Positions 35,546 through 46,419 of a stretch of DNA of 64,000 nt are shown piece after piece. How positions within the stretch are numbered: position 1 is the first letter of the stretch; every line of letters begins with the position of its first letter. The translations under genes were made by a program, and so were the position numbers. The stretch lies in NCBI GenBank assembly GCA_049116495.1, contig JAGDYV010000055.1, forward strand, positions 4,968-68,967. Direction: 5' to 3'. The notes beneath the pieces are model-generated. The model was not told the DNA's origin, made no database searches, and saw nothing but the letters and a program-made list of their open reading frames with translations. The DNA is from CAJQQK01 sp049116495. GTDB taxonomy: Bacteria > Pseudomonadota > Alphaproteobacteria > Rhizobiales > Hyphomicrobiaceae.

Positions 35546-35854
35546 AAGTCCCTCCGGTAGAGGTTGATGGGGCCAATTGACTCACCGATGGACCAGATCG
35601 GTGCGCCCCCTTTTTTGAACGGTCGCAAGGCTCGGTCGAGCCTTGCGACGAGGCGCACTCTTCTTTCCCGATCATTGCACCCCGCCAGGAACGCTCGTCG
35701 GAGACGATCGATAGGTCCTCACCTCAAATCTAAGCGAGCGATCTGGCTTGAGCCTTGTGCGCGTGCGCAAAGTTCTGGCCTGGAACAGCAACGGCCCGCC
35801 GCACACCGATCGCCGGCACGTGGCAGCCTGGGCCGTGGCCCTGCTTCCAGCAAC
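35546..35854. other. Intergenic region between two chemoreceptor genes
   Basis: The 309 bases carry the long hairpin listed separately and the promoter or leader of the PAS receptor gene. The long open plus-strand frame here is a shadow. Confidence 0.45.
35622..35649. repeat. Perfect 12-base-pair inverted repeat
   Basis: GTCGCAAGGCTC (35622-35633) is followed by GGTC and then by GAGCCTTGCGAC (35638-35649). It lies downstream of the 793-residue receptor gene and upstream of the PAS receptor gene. On the minus strand it is followed by an A-run instead of a T-run, so it does not fit a standard terminator; it could still end transcripts with Rho, or act as a binding site. Confidence 0.5.
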
Positions 35855-38236
35855 CTAAAACTCATCCCAATCTTGGGTTACATTACTGCCTACGACCTTA
35901 CGCTGCGGCGCACCGCTATCAGCCGCCGTGACCGCCGGTCCGGGGAAGCGCTTCGGCGCTGGTTGCGGTGGCGTAAACACATGTGGTGCAACCTGAAGCA
36001 GCTCCGTTCGAATCCGGTCCGAACCTGCATTCTCGACAAGGAATTGAGCCATCACTTGCTCGAGCCGGTCGCTTTCCTCCGAAAGGGAGCGGCAAGCCGA
36101 CGTCGTTTCTCCAGCCATTGCAGCATTCTTCTGCGTCGATTGATCCATCTGACTGATCGACTGGTTGATGCCCTCAACTCCATCGGCCTGCTCCCTGGCA
36201 TCGGATGCGATGGTCGCGACGACCTGGTCGATCTCGCTCACTTTGGCGACAATTCGGTCAAGTGCCTGTCCGGTCTGGCCGACCAGTTGCACGCCTTCTC
36301 CAACTTCCTTAGAGGATGTCGAAATCAAATCCGTAATTGTCTTTGCGGCATCGGCCGATCGCTGGGCTAGCGCCCTCACCTCGGAGGCGACGACGGCAAA
36401 GCCCCTGCCGGCATCACCCGCCCGGGCCGCTTCCACACCGGCGTTCAGCGCCAGGAGGTTGGTCTGAAATGCGATCTCATCGATCACGCCGATAATCTGG
36501 CTAATCTCACTTGAGGACTTTTCAATCCGCCCCATCGCGTCAACCGCTTTGAGCGCAACCGCGCCACCGCTTTCGGCATCCGACTTTGCGGAAGAAACCG
36601 CGGTCTGAGTTTGTTGCGCGCCTTCCGCCGTTTTCTTGACCGTCGCCATGATACCAAACAGCGCTGACGAGGTTTGCTCCAGATTCGCGGCATTTATCTC
36701 GGTCTGACTGGCAAGCTCTTGCGAGGCCGAGGCGATTTCCTTGGTCCCGGATGCCATGGCATGCGTGCTCGCCTGCACCGATTGCATGGTTTCATGCAGC
36801 TTGCCGACAGCCTCGTTGAAATCCAGGCGCAACTGATCAAAGTGACTGACGAACGGCTCCGCGATCTGGCAGTTCATGTCGCCTTGCGCCAGCCGTCCAA
36901 GACCATTTCCAAGCGTCGACATCGTCTCCTGTGCTTGGCGCGATTCCTCGATCTTTTCCGCCTCTCGCGCATTGCGACTTCTTTCGGATTCTTTCTCAAG
37001 CCGTGACTTCTCAATCGCAGACTCGCGGAAGATGTCCAAAGATTGCGCAATCTGTCCAATCTCGTCTTCGCCGATCTCCTTCGACAGATCAAAGGTTGTA
37101 TCACCCGACGCGAGTTGCTTCATACGCGCAACGATCCGATCAATCGGTCGCGCAATGGATCGTGCGAACCATGTTGAGACCAGCAGTGCACCAAAGAACA
37201 GCGCCACGCCCACGCCCAGAATCCAGTTCGTCATCATCGCGACACCGGCCATCGCCTCGTTGCGGTCGATCAGCGATGCAACGACCCAGTCGACACCAAA
37301 AAAATCAACATGAACCGCCGCCGCTGCACTGGTCATGCCGCGATAACCCGTCAGATCGCCCGTCGCGATCTGCTTGGTGGTCGACTGCCCGAGCAACTCG
37401 GATTTTATCTGGGTCTTGAGCGCCGTCCCGCCGTTCTTCACTTTCGAATCGACAAGCAAAACGCCATTTTTGTTCATCAGCAACGTTTCACCGGTCTGTC
37501 CAAGGCCCGTGCGGTTGTGAAGAATCTTGGTGATCGCATCGATCGGCATCTGATACACCAGCACACCAACAATTTCACCGCGTTGTACGACCGCCTTTGC
37601 AATGAACGAGGCCGGCGCATCATTCGATGGCCCATAGCCGCGGAAATCCCGGAAGTACACTTTCGAGGGATCGCCCCCTTTGATAACGTCACGATATATG
37701 TTGGCCAGATCCGTCTTCGACCACTTCCCGGTGTCGAGATTGGTTGCGTAGTCCAGTTCCTTGAAGACCGTATAAACGACGTCGCCCTTCGGATTGATCA
37801 AGAAAACATCGTAGTAGCCGTTGCGCTCCTGCAGCGCTCGCAGCCCGGCGTGATACATGCGATGCACGGCGTCATAGCCGTCATGTTCGCCATCATCGAG
37901 TAGTTGTTTCTTGCCGGTTGGATGGGGATTGTTGGTGATATAGCGGTCTTGCAGCGTCTTCGTCGCATCGCCTTCGATGAATTGCCATGCATCCGTGAAC
38001 GACGTCACCGCATCCGCAACATCTTCGCGCCCAGCCGTAATCTCCAAATCCGACGCGATGCGCTCGAGATATGTCTGGACCTGATTGCGTCGACCTTCCG
38101 CCACGGCACTCAAGGACTGGAACGACGCCTTTTCAAGGCTTCGCGAACCAACAATGATACCGGCTGCACTTGCAGCAACAATCGACGTTATCGTCAATAC
38201 AATGGCAGCAACGGGTAGTTTTCTCGACAACAGCAT
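35855..38236 (-). CDS. Transmembrane methyl-accepting chemotaxis protein with Cache sensor
   Basis: A 793-residue receptor. Membrane segments are seen at about residues 8-30 (PVAAIVLTITSIVAASAAGIIVG) and 335-355 (WILGVGVALFFGALLVSTWF). The periplasmic part between them looks like a double Cache domain (GYYDVFLINPKGDVVYTVFKE and TGLGQTGETLLMNKNGVLLVDS), a type that binds small ligands such as amino acids or organic acids. After it come a HAMP domain (RSIARPIDRIVARMKQLASGD) and a signalling domain with DEIAFQTNLLALNAGVEAAR. The C-terminus ends DWDEF, an aromatic pentapeptide like the CheR-binding NWETF of enterobacterial receptors. The divergent neighbour is the che operon receptor. Confidence 0.93.
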   Translation of the reverse strand: MLLSRKLPVAAIVLTITSIVAASAAGIIVGSRSLEKASFQSLSAVAEGRRNQVQTYLERIASDLEITAGREDVADAVTSFTDAWQFIEGDATKTLQDRYITNNPHPTGKKQLLDDGEHDGYDAVHRMYHAGLRALQERNGYYDVFLINPKGDVVYTVFKELDYATNLDTGKWSKTDLANIYRDVIKGGDPSKVYFRDFRGYGPSNDAPASFIAKAVVQRGEIVGVLVYQMPIDAITKILHNRTGLGQTGETLLMNKNGVLLVDSKVKNGGTALKTQIKSELLGQSTTKQIATGDLTGYRGMTSAAAAVHVDFFGVDWVVASLIDRNEAMAGVAMMTNWILGVGVALFFGALLVSTWFARSIARPIDRIVARMKQLASGDTTFDLSKEIGEDEIGQIAQSLDIFRESAIEKSRLEKESERSRNAREAEKIEESRQAQETMSTLGNGLGRLAQGDMNCQIAEPFVSHFDQLRLDFNEAVGKLHETMQSVQASTHAMASGTKEIASASQELASQTEINAANLEQTSSALFGIMATVKKTAEGAQQTQTAVSSAKSDAESGGAVALKAVDAMGRIEKSSSEISQIIGVIDEIAFQTNLLALNAGVEAARAGDAGRGFAVVASEVRALAQRSADAAKTITDLISTSSKEVGEGVQLVGQTGQALDRIVAKVSEIDQVVATIASDAREQADGVEGINQSISQMDQSTQKNAAMAGETTSACRSLSEESDRLEQVMAQFLVENAGSDRIRTELLQVAPHVFTPPQPAPKRFPGPAVTAADSGAPQRKVVGSNVTQDWDEF

Positions 38237-38819
38237 TCTGGACCGGCCCTTTTCCCAATCGATACTTCATAGTTTTGAGATCACATGCCGCGCAGGGAAA
38301 TATGGCCAGCATCATGCTGTTGGAAGGCGTCACGGCAATCAATGAAATCATAGAATATGGATAAAATACTATTAACACCAGCAAGATCAATCAAGGATGA
38401 AAAATCGAAAATAGGTGTTTTTGTTTGGTGGAATATCGCACCGTCCTGGTTGCATATATAATGTCTATTCATCTGGTTTTAATTTCATTTTATTTCCCCT
38501 CCCCTGCATATATTGAGTTTGAATTATTGAGTTAAGGTTTTGGCAAGCATAACTTCATAAGTATTGCAGCACACGAGATTGAGATAAATTCTCAATTGGC
38601 ATGACGCCGCGCCCGTGCCTCGGTTTCGATCCGAGATACCCTTCCAAAAATTCAACGCAAAATGCGACTAGCTGGCAGAATGCGTCGGTCCGGTTTCGGC
38701 TCGTCCATTCAATCGGGTTTCCATCGCGCAGACGCAGCGCCGTCCGCGATAGGAGCCCCATTGCGCAATGCCCTGTGTCACATCGTGCTCATCGCAATTC
38801 GACGAATGGAGAAGCATAA
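38237..38819. other. Divergent promoter region upstream of the che operon
   Basis: The 583 bases are strongly AT-rich between about 38340 and 38590 and then return to the local GC content. They should hold the promoters for the minus-strand receptor and for the plus-strand che operon. No gene is supported; a short T-arm-like stem near 38617-38633 was considered and rejected as a tRNA. Confidence 0.5.
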
Positions 38820-41141
38820 ATGTCGTCGTATCTCGGCAACCTCACGATCCGCAGCCGCCTCATCCTCATTTCGCTCCTGCCGACACTGGCATTTCTCGCA
38901 TTCGCGGGCCTCGACCTTTGGCACGAATACACCGAAAAACGCGAACTCGCGCATGTCACCGAGTTGGCGGCTGTTGCCTCGAAGGTCAGCGATACAATCC
39001 ACTACATGCAGGAAGAGCGCGGCCGGTCGGCAGGTTACTTGGCGTCCAAAGGTAAGAATTTCGCCGGTGATTTGCCGCCATCACGAGCCAGCACCGATGC
39101 CAAGATCGCCCTATTGAAGTCAAGCATCGAGAACCTCGACTACGACTATTACAAGCCGGAATTCAGGAACAAGATGCAAACCAGCCTGTCCGGTTTGGAT
39201 AATCTCTCTACCGTGCGCGTAAAAGTCGACAACCAGGATATCAAGGTGCCGTCGATGGCACGCTACTACACGAGCACGATTGCCGGTTTGATGTCAGTTG
39301 TTCAGGCCATCGAACACGAGAACCATAACGACGACATGACCAAGAGGCTGAGTGCATACCTCAGTTTCCTGCATGCAAAGGAACGTGCCGGTCTCGAACG
39401 CGCGATGGGTGCCGCTGGTTTCGGCGCAGGCAAGTTCAACGAGCATACCTACGGTGGACTGGTGCGCCATATTGAGGCTCAGAAAGTCTACTTCTCGGCG
39501 TTTCGAGAGTTCGCAAATCCCGATGACGTTGCACTATTGGATACCGTATTGTCTTCAGGAAGCTTTGCGAAGGTAAAGAAATTCCGCGACATTGCCATGG
39601 CGTCGCGTGACTCCAACACTGTCGACGGCGTCACGGCGATTGAATGGTTTGATGCGATGACCACCAAAATCGGTTTGTACAAGCAGATCGAGGACGGACT
39701 TGCGCGGCGTTTTCAGATACTCGCCGCTGACAAATATAAAGCGGTCTTCAATCGCTACTATTTTATGCTGGCGTTGGTGATTTTTGCGCAAATTGTCATC
39801 GCGGTTCTGACTTATGGCGTCTTTCGCTCGATCCTTGATCCGGTCAACGCGGTTATCGGCTCGACCAACAGGATCTCCGAGGGCGACTACGAAACGCCGG
39901 TTGCCGGAACCGAGCGGCGTGGTGCCTTTGGCAAGATGGCGACAGCGCTCGATGACCTGCGCCAGGTCGCGTTGCAGAACAAGGACAACGAAGCAGCGTC
40001 CCGCCGCGAGCAGCAGGCCCGCGTCGCCGAAAGCGAAAAGGCATCCGAGGAGGTCGCGCAGGTCGTCGACACGGTTGCGAGCGCACTGGGCCGCTTGTCC
40101 GATGGTGACTTGACGGTGCACTTGGATGACAATCTTGGTGAACAGTACCGCAAGCTCGTCGCGGACTTTAACGCAGCGGTCGAGCGTCTCCGCGAGACGG
40201 TGACGCATGTGGTCGAGGGCAGTGACAGCATCATGTCCGGCACATCCGAGATCTCGCAAGCATCGGATGATCTTGCCCGGCGCACGGAGAGCCAGGCGGC
40301 AACCCTGGAAGAAACCGCTGCCGCCGTGTCCGAGATCACAGGCAATGTCAGCAAATCCGCGGAAGGCGCCAAGCGGGCCAAGCAAGTTGCGGCCTCGTCG
40401 AAGTCAAACGCCGAAGCGGGTGGCGAAGTCGTCAGCAAGGCAATAGATGCCATGGCTGACATCGAGCAGTCGTCGAAGGAAATCGGCGACATCATCGGCG
40501 TGATCGACGAAATCGCCTTCCAAACCAACCTGTTGGCCCTGAACGCCGGTGTCGAAGCTGCCCGCGCTGGCGAAGCAGGACGCGGTTTCGCGGTCGTCGC
40601 CTCCGAGGTCCGTGCCCTGGCACAGCGCTCCGCAACAGCGGCGCGCCAGATCAAGGACCTCATCTCGACCTCGACCGCCCAGGTCGATCAGGGTGTGGAA
40701 CTCGTCAAGGAATCTGGTCAGGCGCTGCAGGAAATCGTCACGGGCGTCAGCGAGATTCACGAGGTGATCGTCGACATCGCGGAAAGTGCCCAGGATCAGG
40801 CCAGCAGCCTGACGCAGGTCAGTTCGGCCGTCAATCAGCTCGACCAGGTGACGCAGGAAAATGCGGCCATGGTGGAGCAGGCAACGGCTGCCACGCGCAC
40901 CCTTTCGACACAAACCAGCGAACTGACTAACCTCGTCGCAAAGTTCAAGACAGGTTCAGGAGCTACTTCGGGTGCGCGGACATCGGCTGCGTCGGCAGCG
41001 CCGTATCGTCCGCAACCGGCCGTTGACAAGATCAGCAATCGAGTGGAGCGCTTCGACCCTGTCGTTGCCAACGGTAGCTACCCGAGCGCACCGATTGCGG
41101 TTAGCAACGGTTCCGCTGATGCCGGCTGGGAGGAATTCTAA
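38820..41141 (+). CDS. NIT-domain methyl-accepting chemotaxis protein heading the che operon
   Basis: A 773-residue receptor, first gene of the che operon. The first membrane segment (LILISLLPTLAFLAFAGLDLW) is followed by a long helical periplasmic domain with the NIT-type signature MQEERGRSAGYLASKG and HAKERAGLERAMG; NIT domains are described as nitrate/nitrite-sensing helical bundles, but ligand identity varies. The second membrane segment (YFMLALVIFAQIVIAVLTYGV) leads into HAMP and two signalling-domain segments, with DEIAFQTNLLALNAGVEAAR at the tip. It ends GWEEF, a likely CheR-docking tail. GGAGAAG lies 6 bases before the ATG. The stop overlaps the next start (TAATG). Confidence 0.93.
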   Translation: MSSYLGNLTIRSRLILISLLPTLAFLAFAGLDLWHEYTEKRELAHVTELAAVASKVSDTIHYMQEERGRSAGYLASKGKNFAGDLPPSRASTDAKIALLKSSIENLDYDYYKPEFRNKMQTSLSGLDNLSTVRVKVDNQDIKVPSMARYYTSTIAGLMSVVQAIEHENHNDDMTKRLSAYLSFLHAKERAGLERAMGAAGFGAGKFNEHTYGGLVRHIEAQKVYFSAFREFANPDDVALLDTVLSSGSFAKVKKFRDIAMASRDSNTVDGVTAIEWFDAMTTKIGLYKQIEDGLARRFQILAADKYKAVFNRYYFMLALVIFAQIVIAVLTYGVFRSILDPVNAVIGSTNRISEGDYETPVAGTERRGAFGKMATALDDLRQVALQNKDNEAASRREQQARVAESEKASEEVAQVVDTVASALGRLSDGDLTVHLDDNLGEQYRKLVADFNAAVERLRETVTHVVEGSDSIMSGTSEISQASDDLARRTESQAATLEETAAAVSEITGNVSKSAEGAKRAKQVAASSKSNAEAGGEVVSKAIDAMADIEQSSKEIGDIIGVIDEIAFQTNLLALNAGVEAARAGEAGRGFAVVASEVRALAQRSATAARQIKDLISTSTAQVDQGVELVKESGQALQEIVTGVSEIHEVIVDIAESAQDQASSLTQVSSAVNQLDQVTQENAAMVEQATAATRTLSTQTSELTNLVAKFKTGSGATSGARTSAASAAPYRPQPAVDKISNRVERFDPVVANGSYPSAPIAVSNGSADAGWEEF

Positions 41142-41443
41142 TGAGCGATGATGCAACCAAGGTCGGGCAAATCAATTTGCCCGACAACCTCGACCTGTCA
41201 GCTACCGTCAAGCTTGCTGAGTTATTCTCGGAAAAACGTGGGACCGCGCTGCAAGTCAATGCAAGCCAAGTCAACCGAGTTGGCGCGCAATGTCTGCAGA
41301 TTCTAGTGTCCGCAAACAAAACCTGGGCCGCCGACGAGCATGCCTTCCAGATTGTCGAGCCATCGCAGGCACTCCTTGAGTGTCTCGCCAACGTTGGTAT
41401 CTCGCGGTCCGATCTGAACCTTGACGGAGTAGCTCCGCAATGA
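41141..41443 (+). CDS. cheS: STAS-domain protein, CheS-like
   Basis: A 100-residue single-domain STAS protein: LPDNLDLSATVKLAELFSEKRGTALQVNASQVNRVGAQCLQILVSA matches the strand-helix pattern around the STAS loop. In rhizobial che operons this position, between the receptor and cheY1, is held by CheS, a small protein that binds CheA and speeds loss of phosphate through CheY1. The assignment rests on position, size and fold. Its start and stop overlap the flanking genes, so it is translated by coupling. Confidence 0.7.
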   Translation: MSDDATKVGQINLPDNLDLSATVKLAELFSEKRGTALQVNASQVNRVGAQCLQILVSANKTWAADEHAFQIVEPSQALLECLANVGISRSDLNLDGVAPQ

Positions 41444-41802
41444 AGCATATTTTGACTGTCGACGATTCCCGCGTGATGCGGGACATGTTGAAGATGACGC
41501 TGACCAATGCGGGCTTCGATGTCACGCAGGCCGTCGACGGAGAGCACGGCATCGAAGTCGCCAAAGCTCGGATACCTGACGCCATCATTACTGACATCAA
41601 CATGCCAAAACTGGACGGCTTCGGTTTTATTGAGGCGATTCGCAAAGATGATCGGTTCCGCGCCGTTCCAATTCTGGTCCTAACGACCGAAGCGAGTCCT
41701 GAAAAAAAGAACCGCGCCAAGAATGCTGGAGCAACGGGATGGATCATCAAGCCATTTGATGACGCAAAGCTCGTATCTGCTTTGAGCCGAGTCCTCGCAT
41801 AA
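41440..41802 (+). CDS. cheY1: Chemotaxis response regulator CheY1
   Basis: A 120-residue single receiver domain. The acidic pair D8-D9 (VDDSR), phosphoacceptor D52 (TDINMPKLDG), the Thr switch in LVLTTEA and the Lys in IKPFDD are all present. In the rhizobial two-CheY arrangement the copy between cheS and cheA acts as a phosphate sink that drains phosphate from CheA, while the second copy controls the motor; this division is inferred from gene order. The start overlaps the stop of the STAS gene by four bases. Confidence 0.9.
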   Translation: MKHILTVDDSRVMRDMLKMTLTNAGFDVTQAVDGEHGIEVAKARIPDAIITDINMPKLDGFGFIEAIRKDDRFRAVPILVLTTEASPEKKNRAKNAGATGWIIKPFDDAKLVSALSRVLA

Positions 41803-41817
41803 TTCCGGAGCACTCAC

Positions 41818-43989
41818 ATGGATAATATGGAAGCAATTAAGCAGACCTTCTTTGAGGAATGCGACGAACAGCTCGCCGACCTCGAATCCGGTCTGCTGGC
41901 GATTGAGGATGGCAGCGGCGACCAGGAAACAGTCAACGCGGTCTTTCGCGCCGTACACTCTATCAAAGGGGGCGCGGGCGCGTTTCGGCTCGAAAAGCTG
42001 GTCCACTTCGCCCATACGTTCGAAACAACGCTCGACTTGGTACGTGAAGACAAATTGGAGCCAACCGCGGATGTTCTGCGCGTAATGCTGCGCTCCGCCG
42101 ATATCCTGACGGATCTGGTTGCGGCGGCACGCGGTGATACCGACGTCGACGATGCGCTCTGGCAACCCAACGCCGAAGAGCTGGTCGCGCTTACGAAAAT
42201 GGATGGCGCGGTCGATGCACCACAGGACGCAGCGCCGACGCAAGAAGTTAACGGCGAGGATGAATTCGGTTTTCAACCGGTTATGATCTCTGTCGGCGGT
42301 CCCGCTGACACCGCCGACAACGAAGACGGCGCGGCCGCCTATGATATCAGGTTCAAGCCGCGGCCGGAGCTCTACGAAAGTGCCAATGATCCCTGCATCT
42401 TGTTGCGCGAACTCTGCGCGCTTGGCGAGGCAACCGTCGCTTGTGACGTCAGAGCGATTCCCATGCTAGACGAGATCGACCCGGACGGCGCCTATCTTGT
42501 TTGGAACATCAGCCTGAAAACTGAGGCCGAGCAATCCGAGTTATCCGACATTTTCGACTTTGTCGAAGATGACTGCGAGCTGGAGATCACACGCCAGAAA
42601 GCAGAAGACGTAGACGACAATGATTGGTTTGTGCCAACGCAAATTTCAATTGGTTCCCCCGTTGCCGATGAGCCGGCGCCGGTCGGAGACCCAGTCAATG
42701 CCGGGCCCGCGGACGCGACCGCGACTGCTGCAAAACCGGAGCCGGCACCTGCCACCGCTGCGGCCGTAAGCGCGCCGGCCCCTGTTCAGACCATTCGCGT
42801 CGAGCTCGATCGCGTTGACCGTCTGATCAACCTAGTCGGCGAGCTCGTCATTAATCAGGCGATGCTGTCGCAAAGCATCAGCAAAGCGGGCTTGGAAGCC
42901 TCGTCGGACGCGGCCACCGGTGTCGACGAGCTTGAACAGCTGACCCGGCAGTTGCAGGAAGGCGTCATGGCCATCCGAGCGCAACCGGTCAAGTCGCTGT
43001 TTCAGCGCATGTCTCGCACCGTCCGAGAGGCAGCCGATGCCACCGGCAAGGTGGTCCGTCTGCAAACAGAAGGCGAGATGACGGAGGTCGATAAAACCGT
43101 CGTAGAGCGGCTCGCCGATCCGCTCACGCACATGATCCGCAATGCTGTCGATCACGGCCTCGAGGGCTCCGAAAAACGCGAGGCCTCCGACAAGCCGAGA
43201 GAAGGCATTGTGAGGCTCTCTGCCGCACATCGCTCCGGACGCGTTGTAATCGAGGTTTCCGATGACGGCGCAGGCATCAATCGCGAGCGCGTCCGCGATA
43301 TCGCTATTGAAAAAGGGGTGATCACCTCCGAAACCGTATTGACCGACAATGAGGTCGACAATCTGATCTTCGCGCCCGGGTTCTCGACCGCGTCCGAAGT
43401 CTCCGACCTTTCAGGTCGCGGTGTCGGGATGGACGTCGTCAAGCGCTCTATTCATGCACTTGGTGGGCGCATATCGATTGCTTCCGAACCTGGAAGTGGT
43501 TCCATCTTTACGCTCAGCCTGCCGCTGACGCTTGCCGTGCTCGATGGCATGTTGGTGTCGGTCGGAGAACAAACGCTCGTCGTGCCGATCACGTCAATCG
43601 TTGAGACCCTACGGCCAGATCAATCCTCCATCCATCAGATCGGCGCCAACGGTTGGGTACTATCTGTACGCGACGAATTCGTACCGCTGATTGACACCGA
43701 CTTTGAACTCGGTTTCCGGCAAAGACGGGACATGACTGGCGAAGGCGTCGTGTTGTTGGTCGAGACCGACACCGAACAACGTTGTGCACTTCTCGTCGAT
43801 GCGATCCAGGATCAGAGCCAAGTTGTCATCAAAAGCCTTGAGACGAACTATGGACAGGTCGAAGGCGTATCGGCGGCGACGATCCTTGGTGACGGCCGTG
43901 TTGCATTGATCTTGGACATCGATGCACTGGTTGGTTCCTACAGAACGGGATCGCCATCAATTGAACCACCTCTGGCTATGGCGGGATAA
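41818..43989 (+). CDS. cheA: Chemotaxis histidine kinase CheA
   Basis: A 723-residue kinase with all standard parts. The HPt domain has the phosphorylated His at residue 47 (AVHSIKGGAGAF). A middle section with FDFVEDDCELEI fits the P2 response-regulator docking region, then a Pro/Ala-rich linker leads to the dimerisation helices (LDRVDRLINLVGELVINQAML). The ATP domain shows the N box NAVDHGLEG, G1 DDGAGI, F box FAPGFST and G2 GRGVGMDVV. The C-terminal CheW-like domain (VLDGMLVSVGEQTLVVPITSIVETL) links to receptors. It phosphorylates both CheY proteins and CheB. Fifteen bases separate it from cheY1. Confidence 0.97.
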   Translation: MDNMEAIKQTFFEECDEQLADLESGLLAIEDGSGDQETVNAVFRAVHSIKGGAGAFRLEKLVHFAHTFETTLDLVREDKLEPTADVLRVMLRSADILTDLVAAARGDTDVDDALWQPNAEELVALTKMDGAVDAPQDAAPTQEVNGEDEFGFQPVMISVGGPADTADNEDGAAAYDIRFKPRPELYESANDPCILLRELCALGEATVACDVRAIPMLDEIDPDGAYLVWNISLKTEAEQSELSDIFDFVEDDCELEITRQKAEDVDDNDWFVPTQISIGSPVADEPAPVGDPVNAGPADATATAAKPEPAPATAAAVSAPAPVQTIRVELDRVDRLINLVGELVINQAMLSQSISKAGLEASSDAATGVDELEQLTRQLQEGVMAIRAQPVKSLFQRMSRTVREAADATGKVVRLQTEGEMTEVDKTVVERLADPLTHMIRNAVDHGLEGSEKREASDKPREGIVRLSAAHRSGRVVIEVSDDGAGINRERVRDIAIEKGVITSETVLTDNEVDNLIFAPGFSTASEVSDLSGRGVGMDVVKRSIHALGGRISIASEPGSGSIFTLSLPLTLAVLDGMLVSVGEQTLVVPITSIVETLRPDQSSIHQIGANGWVLSVRDEFVPLIDTDFELGFRQRRDMTGEGVVLLVETDTEQRCALLVDAIQDQSQVVIKSLETNYGQVEGVSAATILGDGRVALILDIDALVGSYRTGSPSIEPPLAMAG

Positions 43990-43992
43990 GCA

Positions 43993-44460
43993 ATGACTGA
44001 GTCAATATCAGCAGTAACGAATAACGGTGATGAGTACGTCGCCGTCCTTGTCTCCAATCAAAACTTTTGCATGGAGATCATGTCCATTCGCGAGATCCGT
44101 GGGTGGACGCAGGAAACGCCACTACCGCACGCACCCAATTTTGTGCGCGGCGTCGTCAATCTACGTGGCACGGTGCTGCCAATCATCGACCTGGCGGACA
44201 GACTGGGCCTTGGCCGAACGGTTCCAAAGGAGCGGCACGTCATTGTCATTGCTCAGCTTGGCGAGCAGTTGGTCGGCCTTCTTGTCGAGGCGGTCGCCGA
44301 TATTTTGACCGTCACCGAAGATGACGTTCAACCCGCGCCGGATGTCGCCTCGGAGATGGCGAAACGATTTGTGCGTGGCGTTGTCGCCCGCGACGACCGT
44401 ATGATCAAGATTCTGCACCTGGAAGAAATGCTGCCGAAAACGGAGCAGGAGGCGGCGTGA
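43993..44460 (+). CDS. cheW: Chemotaxis coupling protein CheW
   Basis: A 155-residue CheW domain protein: FCMEIMSIREIRGW near the start, then the conserved core HAPNFVRGVVNLRGTVLPIIDLADRLGL, HVIVIAQLGEQLVGLLVEAVADIL, and KRFVRGVVARDDRMIKILHLEEML. It couples receptors to CheA at the membrane array. It starts three bases after the cheA stop, and its stop overlaps the cheR start (TGATG). Confidence 0.96.
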   Translation: MTESISAVTNNGDEYVAVLVSNQNFCMEIMSIREIRGWTQETPLPHAPNFVRGVVNLRGTVLPIIDLADRLGLGRTVPKERHVIVIAQLGEQLVGLLVEAVADILTVTEDDVQPAPDVASEMAKRFVRGVVARDDRMIKILHLEEMLPKTEQEAA

Positions 44461-45361
44461 TGCAAAGCACAGCTGAAATATCGCCGCCTGCGCGCGCTTC
44501 AATGATGACAAAGAAACTCGGAGAGTTTCAGTTCCTACCTAGTCATTTCGAACGCGTTGCAAAGCTTCTCCATGACGCGACCGGAATCAAGCTGCCGGAA
44601 AGCAAACAGAGCCTCGTGTACTCGCGCTTGTCGCGTCGCCTACGTGTGCTGAAGATTGAGTCCTTTGACAAGTATTGTGAGTTTGTTGCCAGCCCGGCCG
44701 GCCAGTCTGAATTCAGTGAAATGTGCCAGTCGCTGACAACCAACGTCACGAAATTCTTTCGCGAAGAGCATCACTTTGTGCATATGCGCGAAAAAGCCTT
44801 GCGACCCATCATTGAGGCGGCCCGTTCCGGCCAACGCATCCGCATGTGGTCAGCTGCCTGCTCAAGCGGCGAGGAAGCCTACTCGATGGCGCTTACGCTG
44901 CTCGCCATGATGCCCGATGCGACCTCGTTCGATATTAAGATCTTGGCAACTGATCTGAGTGCCGAAGTTGTCGAAAAGGGCAAGCAGGGTTGTTATGGGG
45001 AATCCGATGTTGAGACGATCCCAAAAAATCTTCTTTCACGTTGGTTCAGCAAAGACACCAACGCACCGCAAAATAAGCAATATCAAATAGCCGACGAAAT
45101 CAAGAAACTCATTTCATTCCGGCAGCTCAACCTGATCGATAAATGGCCAATGAACGGGCCATTCCAAATCATATTCTGCCGCAACGTCGCAATTTACTTC
45201 GACGAAAACACGAACGCTCACTTGTGGCAGAAACTGGCACAGATCACCGCGCCGGGTGGCTTCTTATATATCGGTCATTCCGAGCGCATTCGACAGCACG
45301 CTACACTAGGACTCACAGTCGACGGCATTACGCTCTATGAAAAGCATGGTGGAGTCATTTG

Positions 45362-45362
<1 letters not shown>
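44460..45362 (+). CDS. cheR: Chemotaxis protein methyltransferase CheR
   Basis: About 300 residues. The N-terminal helical domain (YSRLSRRLRVLKIESFDKYCEF) contacts the receptor; the SAM-binding domain has MWSAACSSGEEAYSMA, ILATDLSAEVVEKGKQG, FRQLNLIDKWPMNGPFQIIFCRNVAIYF and GGFLYIGHSE. It methylates glutamates of the receptors. The ATG at 44460 overlaps the cheW stop; a second ATG 42 bases further would still leave the domain intact. The presence of two receptors with WxEF tails fits CheR docking. Confidence 0.95.
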
Positions 45363-46396
<1,034 letters not shown>

Positions 46397-46419
46397 ATAT
46401 CGCAATAAGGAATACGACA

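Noticed and set aside
38617..38633. Stem CTCGG/CCGAG with loop TTTCGAT, resembling a tRNA T-arm
   Set aside because: The loop is out of register with TTCRANY, no matching acceptor strand lies 60-75 bases upstream, and no anticodon arm can be built.
39555..40385. Minus-strand open frame of 276 codons
   Set aside because: Antisense to the NIT-domain receptor gene; no independent support.
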